A stretch of DNA of 64,000 nt. Origin: JALHUB01 sp963719465. GTDB lineage: Bacteria > Chloroflexota > Dehalococcoidia > DSTF01 > JALHUB01. This document shows, in pieces, positions 23,944 through 33,109 of the stretch (positions within the stretch are counted from its first letter, which is position 1; every line of letters begins with the position of its first letter). Made by a program: the position numbers and the translations under genes. The notes beneath the pieces were generated by a model. It worked only from the letters and a program-made list of their open reading frames with translations. It made no database searches and had not been told where the DNA came from. Location of the stretch: positions 2,046,001-2,110,000 of the forward strand of contig OY970386.1 in assembly GCA_963719465.1 (NCBI GenBank), given 5' to 3'.

Positions 23944-25035
23944 ATGACTTCGCTTGCGGATGTTATACGAGAACTCTTGGGGAAGGCCGAGAAGTGGCAA
24001 GGAAGAGCCATTAACGAGGCCGACACGAAGGCGCTCTTCATTGAGCCCATGCTTGGCGCACTCGGGTGGGACGTACATGACATCGACGCGGTTCGCCGAG
24101 AGCACCGCGTTTACGATGGAACTCTGCTCGACTACGCTCTGAAGATTGACGACAAAGCGCGGCTGTTTGTCGAGGCCAAACCTTTGTGCAAGTCCCTGGA
24201 CGACAGGCAGTTCATCGCCCAAACCGTCAACTACGCCAACAACGAGGGCGTCGTCTGGTGCCTTCTCACAAATGGGCTGCTATATCGCGTGTACAAGACC
24301 AACGAGCCGGCGGACATGGAGCGCAAGCTTCTGTTTGAGGTGGACCTCCAAGACGCAACCGACCAAGCCGGAACGGAAGAGGTCGCGAAACTCATTTCCT
24401 ATTTGGCTCGGCAAAGCATTGAGTCCGGAAGCCTAGATGAATGGGGCGAAGAGACGTTTACTGACGTGCGGGTCAAGTCCGCTCTGGACGGGCTTCTCAC
24501 CAACCCTCCAGTCCGTTTCATCAACCTCATTCTGGAGACGCTGGGCCCGGCCTCGCAGCTGCCTCGCGACAGAGTTAAACGGTCTCTGAACCGAATGGCG
24601 TTGGGAACGCCGGTCTGGCGGCCCGCGCAAGCGCCGCCGCCCCAGGGTTCCGACGGATCACCGGTTCCCGAGAACCAATGGACCTACGAGCATCACCTTG
24701 GCGGCAAACCCCAGAACATCGTTGACCTTTTCAACCGGCTCGATGAGAGAGTAATGGGCCTTGGCTCCAACGTCCGTCGGTCGTTCAAGAAGTTCTACAT
24801 AAACTACAGTACGAGAAGGAGTTTTCTCACCGTCCAGACCCGGCAGCGAAAACTGTTCTGTTACGTAAGCCTTGGGTGGGACGAGGTCCCCGAGCGGGAG
24901 GCGCCGATAACCCGCGACGTTCGAAACATCGGCCACTATGGGATGGGGGACGTTGAGATCGCGCTTTCCGACGCATCTCAGCTTGACTACGCGCTTCGAC
25001 TGATTGAGGCGAGCTATCGCAAGTCAAGGCAATGA
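23944..25035 (+). CDS. Solitary type I restriction R-subunit N-terminal domain / DUF5655 protein
   Basis: 363 aa. The N-terminal HsdR_N-like nuclease domain has a PD-(D/E)xK-type core: Asp in LLDYALKIDD and Glu-Ala-Lys in LFVEAKPL (about residues 62-80). The C-terminal part from EHHLGGKPQNIVDLFNRLDERV to YALRLIEASYRKS resembles DUF5655. No helicase, methylase or specificity subunit is nearby. Such proteins may be nucleases in defence or repair, but the role is not established. The frame extends to 23905; the ATG at 23944 suits the promoter. It follows a toxin-antitoxin pair. Confidence 0.8.
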   Translation: MTSLADVIRELLGKAEKWQGRAINEADTKALFIEPMLGALGWDVHDIDAVRREHRVYDGTLLDYALKIDDKARLFVEAKPLCKSLDDRQFIAQTVNYANNEGVVWCLLTNGLLYRVYKTNEPADMERKLLFEVDLQDATDQAGTEEVAKLISYLARQSIESGSLDEWGEETFTDVRVKSALDGLLTNPPVRFINLILETLGPASQLPRDRVKRSLNRMALGTPVWRPAQAPPPQGSDGSPVPENQWTYEHHLGGKPQNIVDLFNRLDERVMGLGSNVRRSFKKFYINYSTRRSFLTVQTRQRKLFCYVSLGWDEVPEREAPITRDVRNIGHYGMGDVEIALSDASQLDYALRLIEASYRKSRQ

Positions 25036-25244
25036 AGCACTTGGGAGCGGTCTGCCCTTAGCCGTCGTTACGGCTCGCCACTACCGTTCTCGCCGGCGGG
25101 GCATTCTCATCCGAGCACGCGGGTTTCTGCTGCTGCTCGTGCCACTTCCCTCTTACATTCCCGCGCGCCTTGGCCGGGCTGCGGTCGCTCATATACGCCT
25201 TGCCCAATGCTGAGGATATCGCCATAATACGCCGATAATAGGAG
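25036..25244. other. Intergenic region with nothing recognised
   Basis: Short open frames here lack convincing ribosome-binding sites or family similarity. A TGCCACTTCCC string near 25139 recurs at about 25888, bracketing the lipoprotein gene. AT-richer sequence at 25215-25240 (ATAATACGCCGATAAT) may hold the downstream promoter. Confidence 0.4.
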
Positions 25245-25886
25245 ATGTCAAGAGGTTTTTGTGTCGTGATACTACGCATCGCAGTAGTCGCCGTTCTCCT
25301 ACCCGTGGCTTTGCTATCAAGTTCTTGCCTGAATCAGCAAGAACTCAATATGCAGTCCTACGGCTACTTTCTTCGCGATGTGAAGACCATGCAGGATATG
25401 GGGCTGCCGGTGTATTGGCTTGGCAACGGGTTCACTGCCAACGGGCTGGCATTTCAGGGGCCTTTCGGAAGCCCTGACCAGGTTGACGGTGGGGGAGCCG
25501 AATTTGAGTACACGGCATGGCTAGGCACTCCTTGGATAGGTTCAAACCCCTCGTTAGATATTACCGTCTACAGCCCTGCCGCCTGGGATCGGGTAAAGCA
25601 GGTAGTGCTGAATCCTCCGGTGGTTGGAATTCCGACCCACTATAAGGTGACAAAGCGCACTGTGAATATCGAAGGCCACGACGCCGAGGTTATCACGCGT
25701 CCGGCTGGCGTCCCCGTTGGCTGGCTGGATGTTGTCTTGACACTCGACCCTGTTGTTGTCCGTGTCGAAGTGTACGACATCCAAACTCCCGGTGATCCTT
25801 CCCAGGATGCCCAACTCAATGGTTTCATAAACAACCCGGACTCGCTCTTCCAGGTCCTTCAGAATCTGCGACCGTATCCACAGTAG
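25245..25886 (+). CDS. Predicted lipoprotein of unknown function
   Basis: 213 aa. The signal sequence ends in a good lipobox (ALLSSSC, Cys at about residue 28). The mature part is a beta-rich domain (GYFLRDVKTMQDMGLPVYWLGNGF ... VEVYDIQTPGDPSQDAQLNGFINN). The start is uncertain: ATG 25245 follows closely on ATAATAGGAG, while a GTG at 25266 is also possible. It resembles the 1116 protein in size and style, though I see no clear homology. Likely outer-surface localisation. Confidence 0.7.
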   Translation: MSRGFCVVILRIAVVAVLLPVALLSSSCLNQQELNMQSYGYFLRDVKTMQDMGLPVYWLGNGFTANGLAFQGPFGSPDQVDGGGAEFEYTAWLGTPWIGSNPSLDITVYSPAAWDRVKQVVLNPPVVGIPTHYKVTKRTVNIEGHDAEVITRPAGVPVGWLDVVLTLDPVVVRVEVYDIQTPGDPSQDAQLNGFINNPDSLFQVLQNLRPYPQ

Positions 25887-25937
25887 TGCCACTTCCCCCT
25901 TGGAAATGGCCTGCTTACCGGCTACGATCAACCCGCC

Positions 25938-26219
25938 ATGCCACGCGGAGGAAAACGACCCGGCGCCGGTGCGCCTAAGGGCAACCTCAACGCCCTCAAG
26001 ACCGGGCGACACTCTAAGCAGCTTCTCGCCCTCACCGAGATCCTGCTTGCCAGCCCGGCCATGCGTCCCATCCTGCTCAGAATGCTCGAGCAGAAGAAAC
26101 GCGGCGACCGCACCCTTCAAAACGCCTCGAACGAGATGGCCGTCCGCCTGTTTCGCAGATCAATCATGAAAGACGCCCTTCTCCAGATTCGGAAAGGGCG
26201 CGTTTCTAAAAAACAATGA
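25938..26219 (+). CDS. Small basic protein with phage-terminase-like N-terminus
   Basis: 93 aa. It begins MPRGGKRPGAGAPKGNLNAL, a motif (RPGAGAPKGNxNALKxG) often found at the start of phage small-terminase-like and mobile-element proteins. A helical middle and a basic tail (RKGRVSKKQ) follow. The ATG lies 51 bp after the lipoprotein gene. No other phage gene is present, so it is probably a stand-alone relic or a domesticated DNA-binding protein. The stop is only 6 bp from the convergent carboxylase gene. Confidence 0.65.
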   Translation: MPRGGKRPGAGAPKGNLNALKTGRHSKQLLALTEILLASPAMRPILLRMLEQKKRGDRTLQNASNEMAVRLFRRSIMKDALLQIRKGRVSKKQ

Positions 26220-26222
26220 CAA

Positions 26223-27773
26223 TCAAAGCGGAATGCTTCCGTGCTTCCTCCGCGGCGTCGAGTCCGACTTGCCCCGCAGCATCTCCAACGCCTGCACCAC
26301 CTGCCACCGCGTCTCCCGCGGGTCGATAACGTCGTCCAGGTAGCCCCGTTCCGCCGCCACGTACGGGCTCGCGAAGCGCTCCTTGTACTCCTGCACTAGC
26401 TGCGCCCGCAGCCCCTCCTGGTCCTCCGCCGACTGCAACTGGTTCCGGAAGAGGATGTTCACCGCCGCGTCCGGCCCCATCACCGCTATCTCCGCCCCCG
26501 GCCAGGCGTAGTTCACGTCCGCCCGCAGGTGCTTCGACCCCATCGCCAGGTACGCGCCCCCATACGCCTTCCGCACGATGACCGTCACCTTGGGCACCGT
26601 CGCCTCCGCGTACGCGTACACCAGCTTCGCCCCGTGCGTGATGATCCCGCCGAACTCCTGCGCCGTCCCCGGCAGGAAGCCCGGCACGTCGACGAAAGTG
26701 ACGATGGGGATGTTGAACGCGTCGCAGAAGCGCACGAAGCGCGCCGCCTTCCTCGCCGAGTCGATGTCGAGCACGCCCGCCAGGTACAACGGCTGGTTCG
26801 CCACGACGCCCACCGTCCGGCCCGCCATCCGCCCGAAGCCCACGACCACGTTCTGCGCGAAGTGCCGGTGCACCTCCATGAAGTCGCCCCCGTCCACGAC
26901 GCGGTACACGACCTCCCGGATGTCGTACGGCTTCGTCGTGTCCTCCGGCACCAGGTTCAGCATGTCTTCCGCGCGCCGGTGTGGCTCGTCCCCCAGGTCG
27001 AGGACGGGCGCGTCGTCCACGTTGTTCGACGGCAGGAAGGAAAGCAGCCGTCGCACCTCGTGCAGGCACTCCTCCTCGCCCTCGATCGCGAAGTGCGCTA
27101 CGCCGCTGCGGCTGGCCTGCGTCATCGCGCCGCCCAACTCCTCGTGCGAGACCTCCTCCTGCGTCACCGCGCGGATCACGTCCGGCCCCGTGATGTACAT
27201 CTGCAACGTCTTCTGCACCATGAAGATGAAGTCCGTCATCGCCGGCGAATAGACCGCGCCGCCGGCGCAAGGCCCCATGATGACCGATATCTGCGGCACG
27301 ACGCCGGAGCCGAGGGCGTTTCGAAGGAAGATGTCCGCGTAGCCGGCTAGGCTGGCCACGCCCTCTTGAATTCGCGCGCCTCCCGAGTCGTTGAGGCCGA
27401 TGATCGGGCAGCCGGTCTTCACCGCCATGTCCATCACGCGGCAGATCTTCTCGCCGACGACCTCCGACAGCGACCCGCCGAACACCGTGAAGTCCTGCGA
27501 GTACACGAAGACCTGTCGCCCGTCGATCCGCCCGTAGCCGGTGACGACCGCGTCTCCCGGGAAGCGCTGGCCGTCCGTCCCGAACTCCGTCGAGCGGTGC
27601 ACAACCAGCGTCTCGAGCTCAGTGAAGCTGCCTTCGTCGAGGAGGATGTCGAGGCGCTCACGGGCCGTCAGCTTTCCGCGGGCGTGCTGTGCCTCGATGC
27701 GCTGGCGGCCGCCGCCCAAGCTTGCCTCTTCCTTCAGCTTGCGCAGTCGCTCCAGTTTGTCTCCAACCGACAC
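26223..27773 (-). CDS. Acyl-CoA carboxylase carboxyltransferase (beta) subunit, propionyl-CoA type
   Basis: A 516-aa biotin-dependent carboxyltransferase. Two crotonase-like halves carry the Gly-rich oxyanion motifs SGGARIQEGV (about 120) and GGAYLAMGSK (about 415). FVDVPGFLPG has the Asp associated with propionyl-CoA preference in characterised enzymes. It transfers CO2 from biotin to propionyl-CoA (or acetyl-CoA), making methylmalonyl- or malonyl-CoA. No biotin carboxylase/BCCP gene is in the window, so its partner is elsewhere. GTG start at 27773. The dehydratase/SDR operon and 4-hydroxybutyryl-CoA dehydratase elsewhere in the window suit an acyl-CoA-rich metabolism. Confidence 0.92.
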   Translation of the reverse strand: MSVGDKLERLRKLKEEASLGGGRQRIEAQHARGKLTARERLDILLDEGSFTELETLVVHRSTEFGTDGQRFPGDAVVTGYGRIDGRQVFVYSQDFTVFGGSLSEVVGEKICRVMDMAVKTGCPIIGLNDSGGARIQEGVASLAGYADIFLRNALGSGVVPQISVIMGPCAGGAVYSPAMTDFIFMVQKTLQMYITGPDVIRAVTQEEVSHEELGGAMTQASRSGVAHFAIEGEEECLHEVRRLLSFLPSNNVDDAPVLDLGDEPHRRAEDMLNLVPEDTTKPYDIREVVYRVVDGGDFMEVHRHFAQNVVVGFGRMAGRTVGVVANQPLYLAGVLDIDSARKAARFVRFCDAFNIPIVTFVDVPGFLPGTAQEFGGIITHGAKLVYAYAEATVPKVTVIVRKAYGGAYLAMGSKHLRADVNYAWPGAEIAVMGPDAAVNILFRNQLQSAEDQEGLRAQLVQEYKERFASPYVAAERGYLDDVIDPRETRWQVVQALEMLRGKSDSTPRRKHGSIPL

Positions 27774-27837
27774 TTGCCGCGCCTCCTAACGCATTCGACG
27801 GTAGTGGGATGAACGGTCCTTCGCCATGGCCACTCTC

Positions 27838-28539
27838 TTATCCTGCCGGAGTGTCCTCTGGAGGGACAGAAGTATCCTCGGGCGGCGCCGTCGTGGCGGC
27901 AGGCTCCGGCGTTGTCGATGGCGGCGGTATGATGAGCACGTCGCCGACCTGCAGGCTCCGCAAATCGTCGACGGTCTTGTGATTCGCCGCGGCCAGCTCG
28001 TCCACCGTCACCCCGAATCTTTGCGCGATGTCGCTCGCGTTGTCGCCGGACTGGACCGTGTAGGTGTTCTGTCCCGCCGCCGTCGTCGCGGTGGAGGCGG
28101 GTTCCGGCGTTTCTGTCGTCTCCGGAGCGGTCGTCGGCGTTTCGGTGGTGGCGTTTGGCGTCGGCGTCGTCGTCCCGGAGGGCGCGGGAGTCGTCGTCCC
28201 GCTGGTGGCCGTGCTGCTGGCCGGAATCTTCAGCACCTGTCCGACGGAAAGGTCGTTGCTCGTTAGCCCGTTCGCCGCGATTAGCTCGTCGACCGTCGTC
28301 CCCAGCTTGTCGGCAATCGCGGATAGCGAATCGCCCGACACGACGGTGTACGTCCGCCCGCTGACCTGAGCCGGGCGCGTAGGCGTGCCGCTGATGATGA
28401 TCGGCTCGGGAAGGTTCGCCGGAAGCGTGGCCGTAGGCACCTTGCCGGGATCGATGCCCGCGGGCGACTTTCCGCCACAGGCGCAAGCCGCCGCAATGAG
28501 CAGCAGCGCGGGGAAGAAGAGCGCAATCCTCAGCTTCAC
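27838..28539 (-). CDS. Lipoprotein with two LysM domains
   Basis: 233 aa. The signal peptide has a Cys-rich lipobox region (LLLIAAACACGG). LysM 1 (about 63-108: TYTVVSGDSLSAIADKLGTT) and LysM 2 (about 160-205: TYTVQSGDNASDIAQRFGVT) are separated and followed by Thr/Pro-rich linkers. LysM domains bind peptidoglycan or chitin-like glycans, so this protein likely bridges membrane and wall. The GTG at 28539 has GGAGG 7 nt upstream; the TTG one codon earlier is less likely. It precedes the carboxylase gene by 65 bp. Confidence 0.88.
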   Translation of the reverse strand: MKLRIALFFPALLLIAAACACGGKSPAGIDPGKVPTATLPANLPEPIIISGTPTRPAQVSGRTYTVVSGDSLSAIADKLGTTVDELIAANGLTSNDLSVGQVLKIPASSTATSGTTTPAPSGTTTPTPNATTETPTTAPETTETPEPASTATTAAGQNTYTVQSGDNASDIAQRFGVTVDELAAANHKTVDDLRSLQVGDVLIIPPPSTTPEPAATTAPPEDTSVPPEDTPAG

Positions 28540-28629
28540 CAATCAGCCTCCGGCAGGCTGGATGTTACTACAGAGGCGCTTGGGCCACAAGAGTTCGCAT
28601 GGGAAAGATAGCGATCAAGCGCGGGCAAA

Positions 28630-29028
28630 TCAGCGGTTGCGTCGCTTCTTGAACCAGCTTTGCAGCCTGTCGAAGGGACCGGGTTGCGACAGGTCCACCA
28701 CCTGTCCGCGCCAGCGCTTCTCAGCGGTCCGTCGGTTGGTTGCGAACGAAATGACTATCGTAACCGCCAGCAGAGCGAGCCCCGCGAAGAGTGAGTACCG
28801 GCCCACGGTGCTCGAGCGGAAGGCGAAGGCAACGAAGATGAGCACCAGCGACGCGATCATCAGGTGCCCCAGCGAAACGCGGCCGATCAGGCTGCCTAGC
28901 CGGTCGCGTATTCTCCTGAACCGCTCGCCAACCCGGGAACGCAAGCGTGAAGTCCGCTTCTGCTCTGGAATGAACTCGTCCAGCTTGTTGAGAAGGTCTT
29001 CAATCTCTCGCTGGAGCTGATCCGTCAT
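28630..29028 (-). CDS. Small membrane protein with N-terminal coiled region
   Basis: 132 aa. The N-terminal amphipathic stretch (MTDQLQREIEDLLNKLDEF) may form a coiled coil. A basic segment and two TM helices (about 52-70 and 75-95) follow, then a basic tail ending WFKKRRNR. The open frame runs much further upstream, but ATG 29028 has GGAGGAGAG directly before it and the upstream part is Arg-rich noncoding-like. Function unknown; the topology suggests both ends are cytoplasmic. Confidence 0.72.
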   Translation of the reverse strand: MTDQLQREIEDLLNKLDEFIPEQKRTSRLRSRVGERFRRIRDRLGSLIGRVSLGHLMIASLVLIFVAFAFRSSTVGRYSLFAGLALLAVTIVISFATNRRTAEKRWRGQVVDLSQPGPFDRLQSWFKKRRNR

Positions 29029-29156
29029 CTCTCCTCCCCCGGACACTTTCCATAAACCTATTCTACACTCCTGATCGACGCGTAATCCACGATCCGCCGC
29101 CGCTTTCACAATTCCTGCATGCGCTGATGAATCGAGAGCACGCAAAGGCCGCATGC

Positions 29157-30446
29157 TCAGTCGAGGAGGTTCACCACTAGCCCGGCCGGTAGCTTGGGGT
29201 AGAAATAGGTTGACTTCTGCGGCATCCGCGCGCCCGAGTCTGCGAGCGCGAGTATTCGGTCGACGGGGGTCGCGCGGAGAAGGAGCGCGCACTTGCAGGC
29301 ATGCGACTCGATCAGTCGTAGCGCTTCGTCGCCATCGTGTGTGAAAGCGAGCGAGCCCTCCGCCGCCGCGACCTGCTGGTCGATGCCGAGAATTCCGCGC
29401 AGCACGACCTCTTGCACGACGGCCGCGCCGAGCGTGCGCCAGCATTCGGGAAGATCGTCAGGCATGACCTCCGCGAGCGAGGGCTCGTCCTGCGCCTGGA
29501 GAATCAGGCGTTTGCCGCCCGCCATTGCCAGTGCGAATGTCGCTGTCTTGCCGCTGTTCGCATTCAGGAGTGATCGCAGCTCCGTCCAGGTGGGCGCTTT
29601 CTTACTAACGTCCTCCAGGCGGAATTTGGAGGCCAGGCGGCTCGTGAAATCATCTGGCAACGTCACTTCTTTCAGCAGCCGATGCGTCGGAAGTACGATG
29701 AGTCCCGCATCTTCCCGGGCAACGAGCGACATCAAGACGAAGTTCTCCGGCTCATCGCCCTTCCACGCCGGTGCCCGCGACCGTCGCTCCTCGAGAAAGG
29801 CTAGCGCCGTCTCGTAGCGGTGGTGACCGTCAACCACGTACAGCGTCTTGTCCTGGAATAGGTCCCCCAACATGCTGATGTCGATCCGATGGATGCTCTG
29901 CTCCTCGTCGTCGACACGCGCTGTCGCTGACACGCCCGCTTCGGCGCACGCGGCCGCAGTCGCCTCTCGGATGCGGCCGTCGCTGTCTCGATAGAGCGCC
30001 ATGATGGGGCTGATGTTGAGGCGTGTCGCCCTCAGGAGCTGGAGACGGTCTTCCTTCGGCTTGCTCAGCGTGTGCTCATGCGGGCGGATCGCCCCTTCGT
30101 CCCAGGGACGGAGCCGAACGCGCGCCAGCAGTCCGCGCCGCGTCAAACGCTGCCCCTGATGCTGAAAGCGCTGGTCGTGGACGTAGTACGACTCTGCTTC
30201 ATCCCGCGCGAGCACGCCTTCGTCGAGCCATTTTCGCAGCGTCGCGGCGGCGCGCGTGTAGCGGTTTTCCGCCGGCCCATCGTCTGGTCGCGACTCGCCG
30301 TACTCCAGGCGCACGACGTTCAAGGGGCTGCGCTGATATAGCGCCCGCTGCTCCTCCGGCGATATAACGTCGTAAGGAGGACAGATGAGCGCCGAGAGGT
30401 CGTGCTGGGCGTAGCGCAGGCCGCGGAACGGAACGACTTCTGCCAT
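29157..30446 (-). CDS. DUF1015 family protein
   Basis: 429 aa. The start MAEVVPFRGLRYAQ, the CPPYDVISPEEQ motif and VVDGHHRYETALAF (about residue 212) are typical of DUF1015, whose fold is related to ParB/SerK-type nucleotide-binding proteins. The biochemical role is not established; kinase- or ATPase-like activity has been proposed for related folds. The length is normal. ATG 30446 follows GGAG. It is divergent from the HIT gene. Confidence 0.88.
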   Translation of the reverse strand: MAEVVPFRGLRYAQHDLSALICPPYDVISPEEQRALYQRSPLNVVRLEYGESRPDDGPAENRYTRAAATLRKWLDEGVLARDEAESYYVHDQRFQHQGQRLTRRGLLARVRLRPWDEGAIRPHEHTLSKPKEDRLQLLRATRLNISPIMALYRDSDGRIREATAAACAEAGVSATARVDDEEQSIHRIDISMLGDLFQDKTLYVVDGHHRYETALAFLEERRSRAPAWKGDEPENFVLMSLVAREDAGLIVLPTHRLLKEVTLPDDFTSRLASKFRLEDVSKKAPTWTELRSLLNANSGKTATFALAMAGGKRLILQAQDEPSLAEVMPDDLPECWRTLGAAVVQEVVLRGILGIDQQVAAAEGSLAFTHDGDEALRLIESHACKCALLLRATPVDRILALADSGARMPQKSTYFYPKLPAGLVVNLLD

Positions 30447-30478
30447 CGAGGCTCCAGCGTCTGACAGGATGGACTGAA

Positions 30479-30508
30479 TTGACCGCAGTCTGAAGCCCTA
30501 CCTAGAAT
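30479..30508 (+). promoter_or_regulatory. Predicted promoter of the HIT gene
   Basis: TTGACC (30479-30484), 18 nt, TAGAAT (30503-30508), 34 bp before the ATG. Confidence 0.5.
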
Positions 30509-30541
30509 GGGCTTAGAGCCAGCATACCTGCGGAATTGCTG

Positions 30542-30865
30542 ATGGTCTACAACTGCGCTTTCTGCGACATCATCGAGCGGAAGACACCGGCAGATATCGT
30601 CTTCGAGGACGACAACGTGGTCGTCTTTCGCAACCGGCTGCGCTGGGTCCCCGTCATGCTCCTCGTCGTCCCCCGACGGCACATCACGCAGCAGGAGCTC
30701 TGGCGGGACCCCGGGCGCGTCGCCGAAGTGGCGATGGAGATGGGCCAGAGGCACTGCCCGAACGGGTTCCGGCTCCTTTCGAACTTCGGGTTCGACGCTC
30801 TGCAGACGCAGACGCACGGCCACATCCACGTCCTCGGCGGCATCCGGCTGGGCGAATACGCTTAG
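30542..30865 (+). CDS. HIT family nucleotide hydrolase/transferase
   Basis: 107 aa. It has the N-terminal CAFCDIIERKTPADIVFEDD segment of the Hint branch and the histidine triad HGHIHVLGG (about residues 91-99) with His-x-His-x-His. Hint-type enzymes hydrolyse nucleotide phosphoramidates. No strong ribosome-binding site precedes ATG 30542; a TTG two codons earlier is possible. Its TAG stop overlaps the stop codon of the convergent rph gene. Confidence 0.88.
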   Translation: MVYNCAFCDIIERKTPADIVFEDDNVVVFRNRLRWVPVMLLVVPRRHITQQELWRDPGRVAEVAMEMGQRHCPNGFRLLSNFGFDALQTQTHGHIHVLGGIRLGEYA

Positions 30866-31602
30866 AGCGTTCGGTCTATCGTAGTTAGAGCCTCCGTCTG
30901 CTTCGCCAGCAGCTCTTCGATCCCCTTTCCGGCGAGCCGCAACACCTCGTCGAGGCGGGAGGCTGGAAACGGCGCGCTTTCCGCCGACCCCTGCACCTCA
31001 ACGAATTCGCCGGAAGCCGTGAGCGCGACGTTGAAATCGGCCTCGGCCCGCGAGTCCTCCTGGTACGTCAGGTCTAGCAGCGCCACGCCACCGACGATGC
31101 CGACGCTGACGGCGGCGAGGGCATCCCGCAGCGGCATCGTCGACAGCAGGCGGCGTGACATCAGGTTCTCGCAGGCCTGTCGAAGCGCCACGTACGCTCC
31201 CGTCACGGCGGCGCAGCGAGTGCCGCCGTCGGCGCGTATGACATCGCAGTCGACCGTGAACGTGCGCTCCCCGAGGATGTCGAGCCGCGTCACCGCCCGC
31301 AAAGCGCGCCCGATCAGACGTTGGATCTCGTGTGTCCGTCCGCCAACGCGTCCGGCCGCGGCTTCCCTGACCATGCGCGTGTTCGTTGAGCGGGGAAGCA
31401 TGCCGTATTCGGCGGTAACCCAGCCGCTACCGCCGCCTCGGTCGCGCAGAAACGGCGGGAGCCTGTCCTCAACGCTCACCGCGCAGATCACCGCTGTGCC
31501 CCCCTGCTCGATAAGCGCCGAGCCCTCGGCATTCGGCAGAAAGCCCGGCGTTATGCGAACCGGCCGCAACTCGTCCTGGCGTCTTCCGTCAGTCCGTTCC
31601 AT
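30862..31602 (-). CDS. rph: Ribonuclease PH
   Basis: A 246-aa phosphate-dependent 3' exoribonuclease that trims tRNA 3' ends. It has DGRRQDELRPV at the N-terminus, the GSGWVTAEYGMLPRST motif, DCDVIRADGGTRCAAVTGA (phosphate/RNA site) and the EDSRAEADFNV segment. I chose ATG 31602 because GGAGCAGC precedes it; the frame opens 11 codons earlier. It has its own extended -10 promoter downstream of comEC. Confidence 0.95.
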   Translation of the reverse strand: MERTDGRRQDELRPVRITPGFLPNAEGSALIEQGGTAVICAVSVEDRLPPFLRDRGGGSGWVTAEYGMLPRSTNTRMVREAAAGRVGGRTHEIQRLIGRALRAVTRLDILGERTFTVDCDVIRADGGTRCAAVTGAYVALRQACENLMSRRLLSTMPLRDALAAVSVGIVGGVALLDLTYQEDSRAEADFNVALTASGEFVEVQGSAESAPFPASRLDEVLRLAGKGIEELLAKQTEALTTIDRTL

Positions 31603-31639
31603 GCTGCTCCTTTCGCGCTTCGGAACCGAGAGCAACGGG

Positions 31640-31648
31640 AGTATAGCA
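31640..31648 (-). promoter_or_regulatory. Extended -10 promoter of rph
   Basis: On the minus strand TGCTATACT (31648-31640), identical to the box before the carbamoyltransferase gene at 34815. It is 38 bp upstream of the rph ATG. Confidence 0.5.
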
Positions 31649-31650
31649 TC

Positions 31651-33109
31651 CTAGTTCGCCGATGAGAAGCGCGACGGCACCTCCGGCTCGCCGCGCTGGC
31701 TCGAAATCCAAAGCCGCTCGCCGTCCGTTGATAGCGTCACGTCCCCCTCCTGATCGGTCCGGTATACGATGCTGTCGCTCAACCTCTCCAGCGTCTGACT
31801 CGCCGGGTCGCCATAAGTGTTGTTCGCCCCAACCGAGATGACCGACACGGCCGGCTGCACCGCGTTCAGGAAATCCCGGTCGGAAGAATAGGCCGACCCG
31901 TGGTGCGGCACCTTGAGGACGCTGGCATGGAGATCTGCGTGCTCAGCCAGGAGCGCTGTCTCGCCGGGACCCTGGATATCGCCCGGAAGCAAGAAGCTCA
32001 CGCTACCCCACGTTAGCTTGAGCACCAGGGAATTGTTGTTCGTATCCGCGTCCGTCCCAGTGAGCAGCGGTTGCGGCGGGCCCAGGACCTGCAGGCGGAT
32101 GCCGTGCCCCAGATCTATCCAGCAGCCGGCCTCCACCTCGTGATAGGGGATCGATTTCGTCTTCAACGCGTTGTCCCACTCGTCGATGAGCGCGTCGTCC
32201 TTCTGCACGGGCGCTTCTATCACCTGGCCGACGTTGTAGCGCTGGATGACCGTGATGAGACCGGTCAAGTGGTCGGAATCGGTGTGCGTGGAGAACACAA
32301 CGTCGATCTTGCGGTCCCAGAATGGCAGAGCCCCGTCGATGGCGCGCTCCACCGTCGCTCCGTCCGGCCCACCGTCGATGAGAAGCTTCTGGCCGTCGGG
32401 CGTTCGAATGAGAATGGAATCGCCCTGGCCAACGTCGAACATTTCGACCGTCAGTCGTCCATTCGGGGCGGAGAAGACGGCGGTCCAGGTCAGGAGCGCC
32501 GGCAACGCCAACGCGCCCGCCAGCCAGACGGTCGGTATCGACCGTAGCGGTCGCGACGGCAGCTCGAGGATACTCCGCAGCGGACGCTGAACCCGACGCA
32601 GCGTCTCGCTGCCCGGCCTGGGCGACATCAGCATCCAGCAAATCGCCGCGAGAGCAATGTACATGGCCGCGCACTGCTCGGCGTTGAAGCGGCTTAGCCC
32701 GAGCGACGCGAACGGCAACGCGGCGAAGAGGTGGACGGCCGAGGTCATGTAAGTGAGGCCAGCCCAGGCGAAGTAGCCAAGGAAATGCGCCAACGGCTGG
32801 CAGACTAGCCCGACTACCGCCACGGCCGCCGAGGCCAGCATGATGAACGGCACCGACGGCAGGACCGCCATGTTCGCTGGCAAGGCAACCAACGATACTC
32901 GCTGGAAATGCAGCGCGATGAGCGGCAGCGACGTCAGAGAAGCCGCTGCCGTGACGACGGCAATCTCGAACAGCCCGCCCACCGGCCCTTGCTCGAGGTG
33001 GGTTTGCAACCAGCCGAATCGGTTGGACAGGTCGAGCGCTCGCTGTCGAAACAGCGGCACGAGGACGATGAGACCGGCCGTCGCGGCAAAGCTGAGCTGA
33101 AACGAGAAC
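31651..33109 (-). pseudogene. comEC: comEC, C-terminal fragment after a frameshift
   Basis: The 3' part of the DNA-uptake channel gene. It resumes at FSFQLSFAATAGLIVLVPLF, continues through several TM helices of the competence domain, and ends in a metallo-beta-lactamase-like domain with FDVGQGDSILIRTPDGQKLLIDGG, STHTDSDHLTGL and KVPHHGSAYSS. That domain is proposed to degrade the non-transforming strand. The frame differs by one base from the N-terminal part; one extra base near 33109 explains it. Without that base the protein would read continuously as VVTD-FSFQLSF. Confidence 0.85.

Noticed and set aside
25058..25279. Possible 73-aa gene on the minus strand
   Set aside because: Basic, no family resemblance, and it overlaps the start of the lipoprotein gene; no convincing ribosome-binding site.
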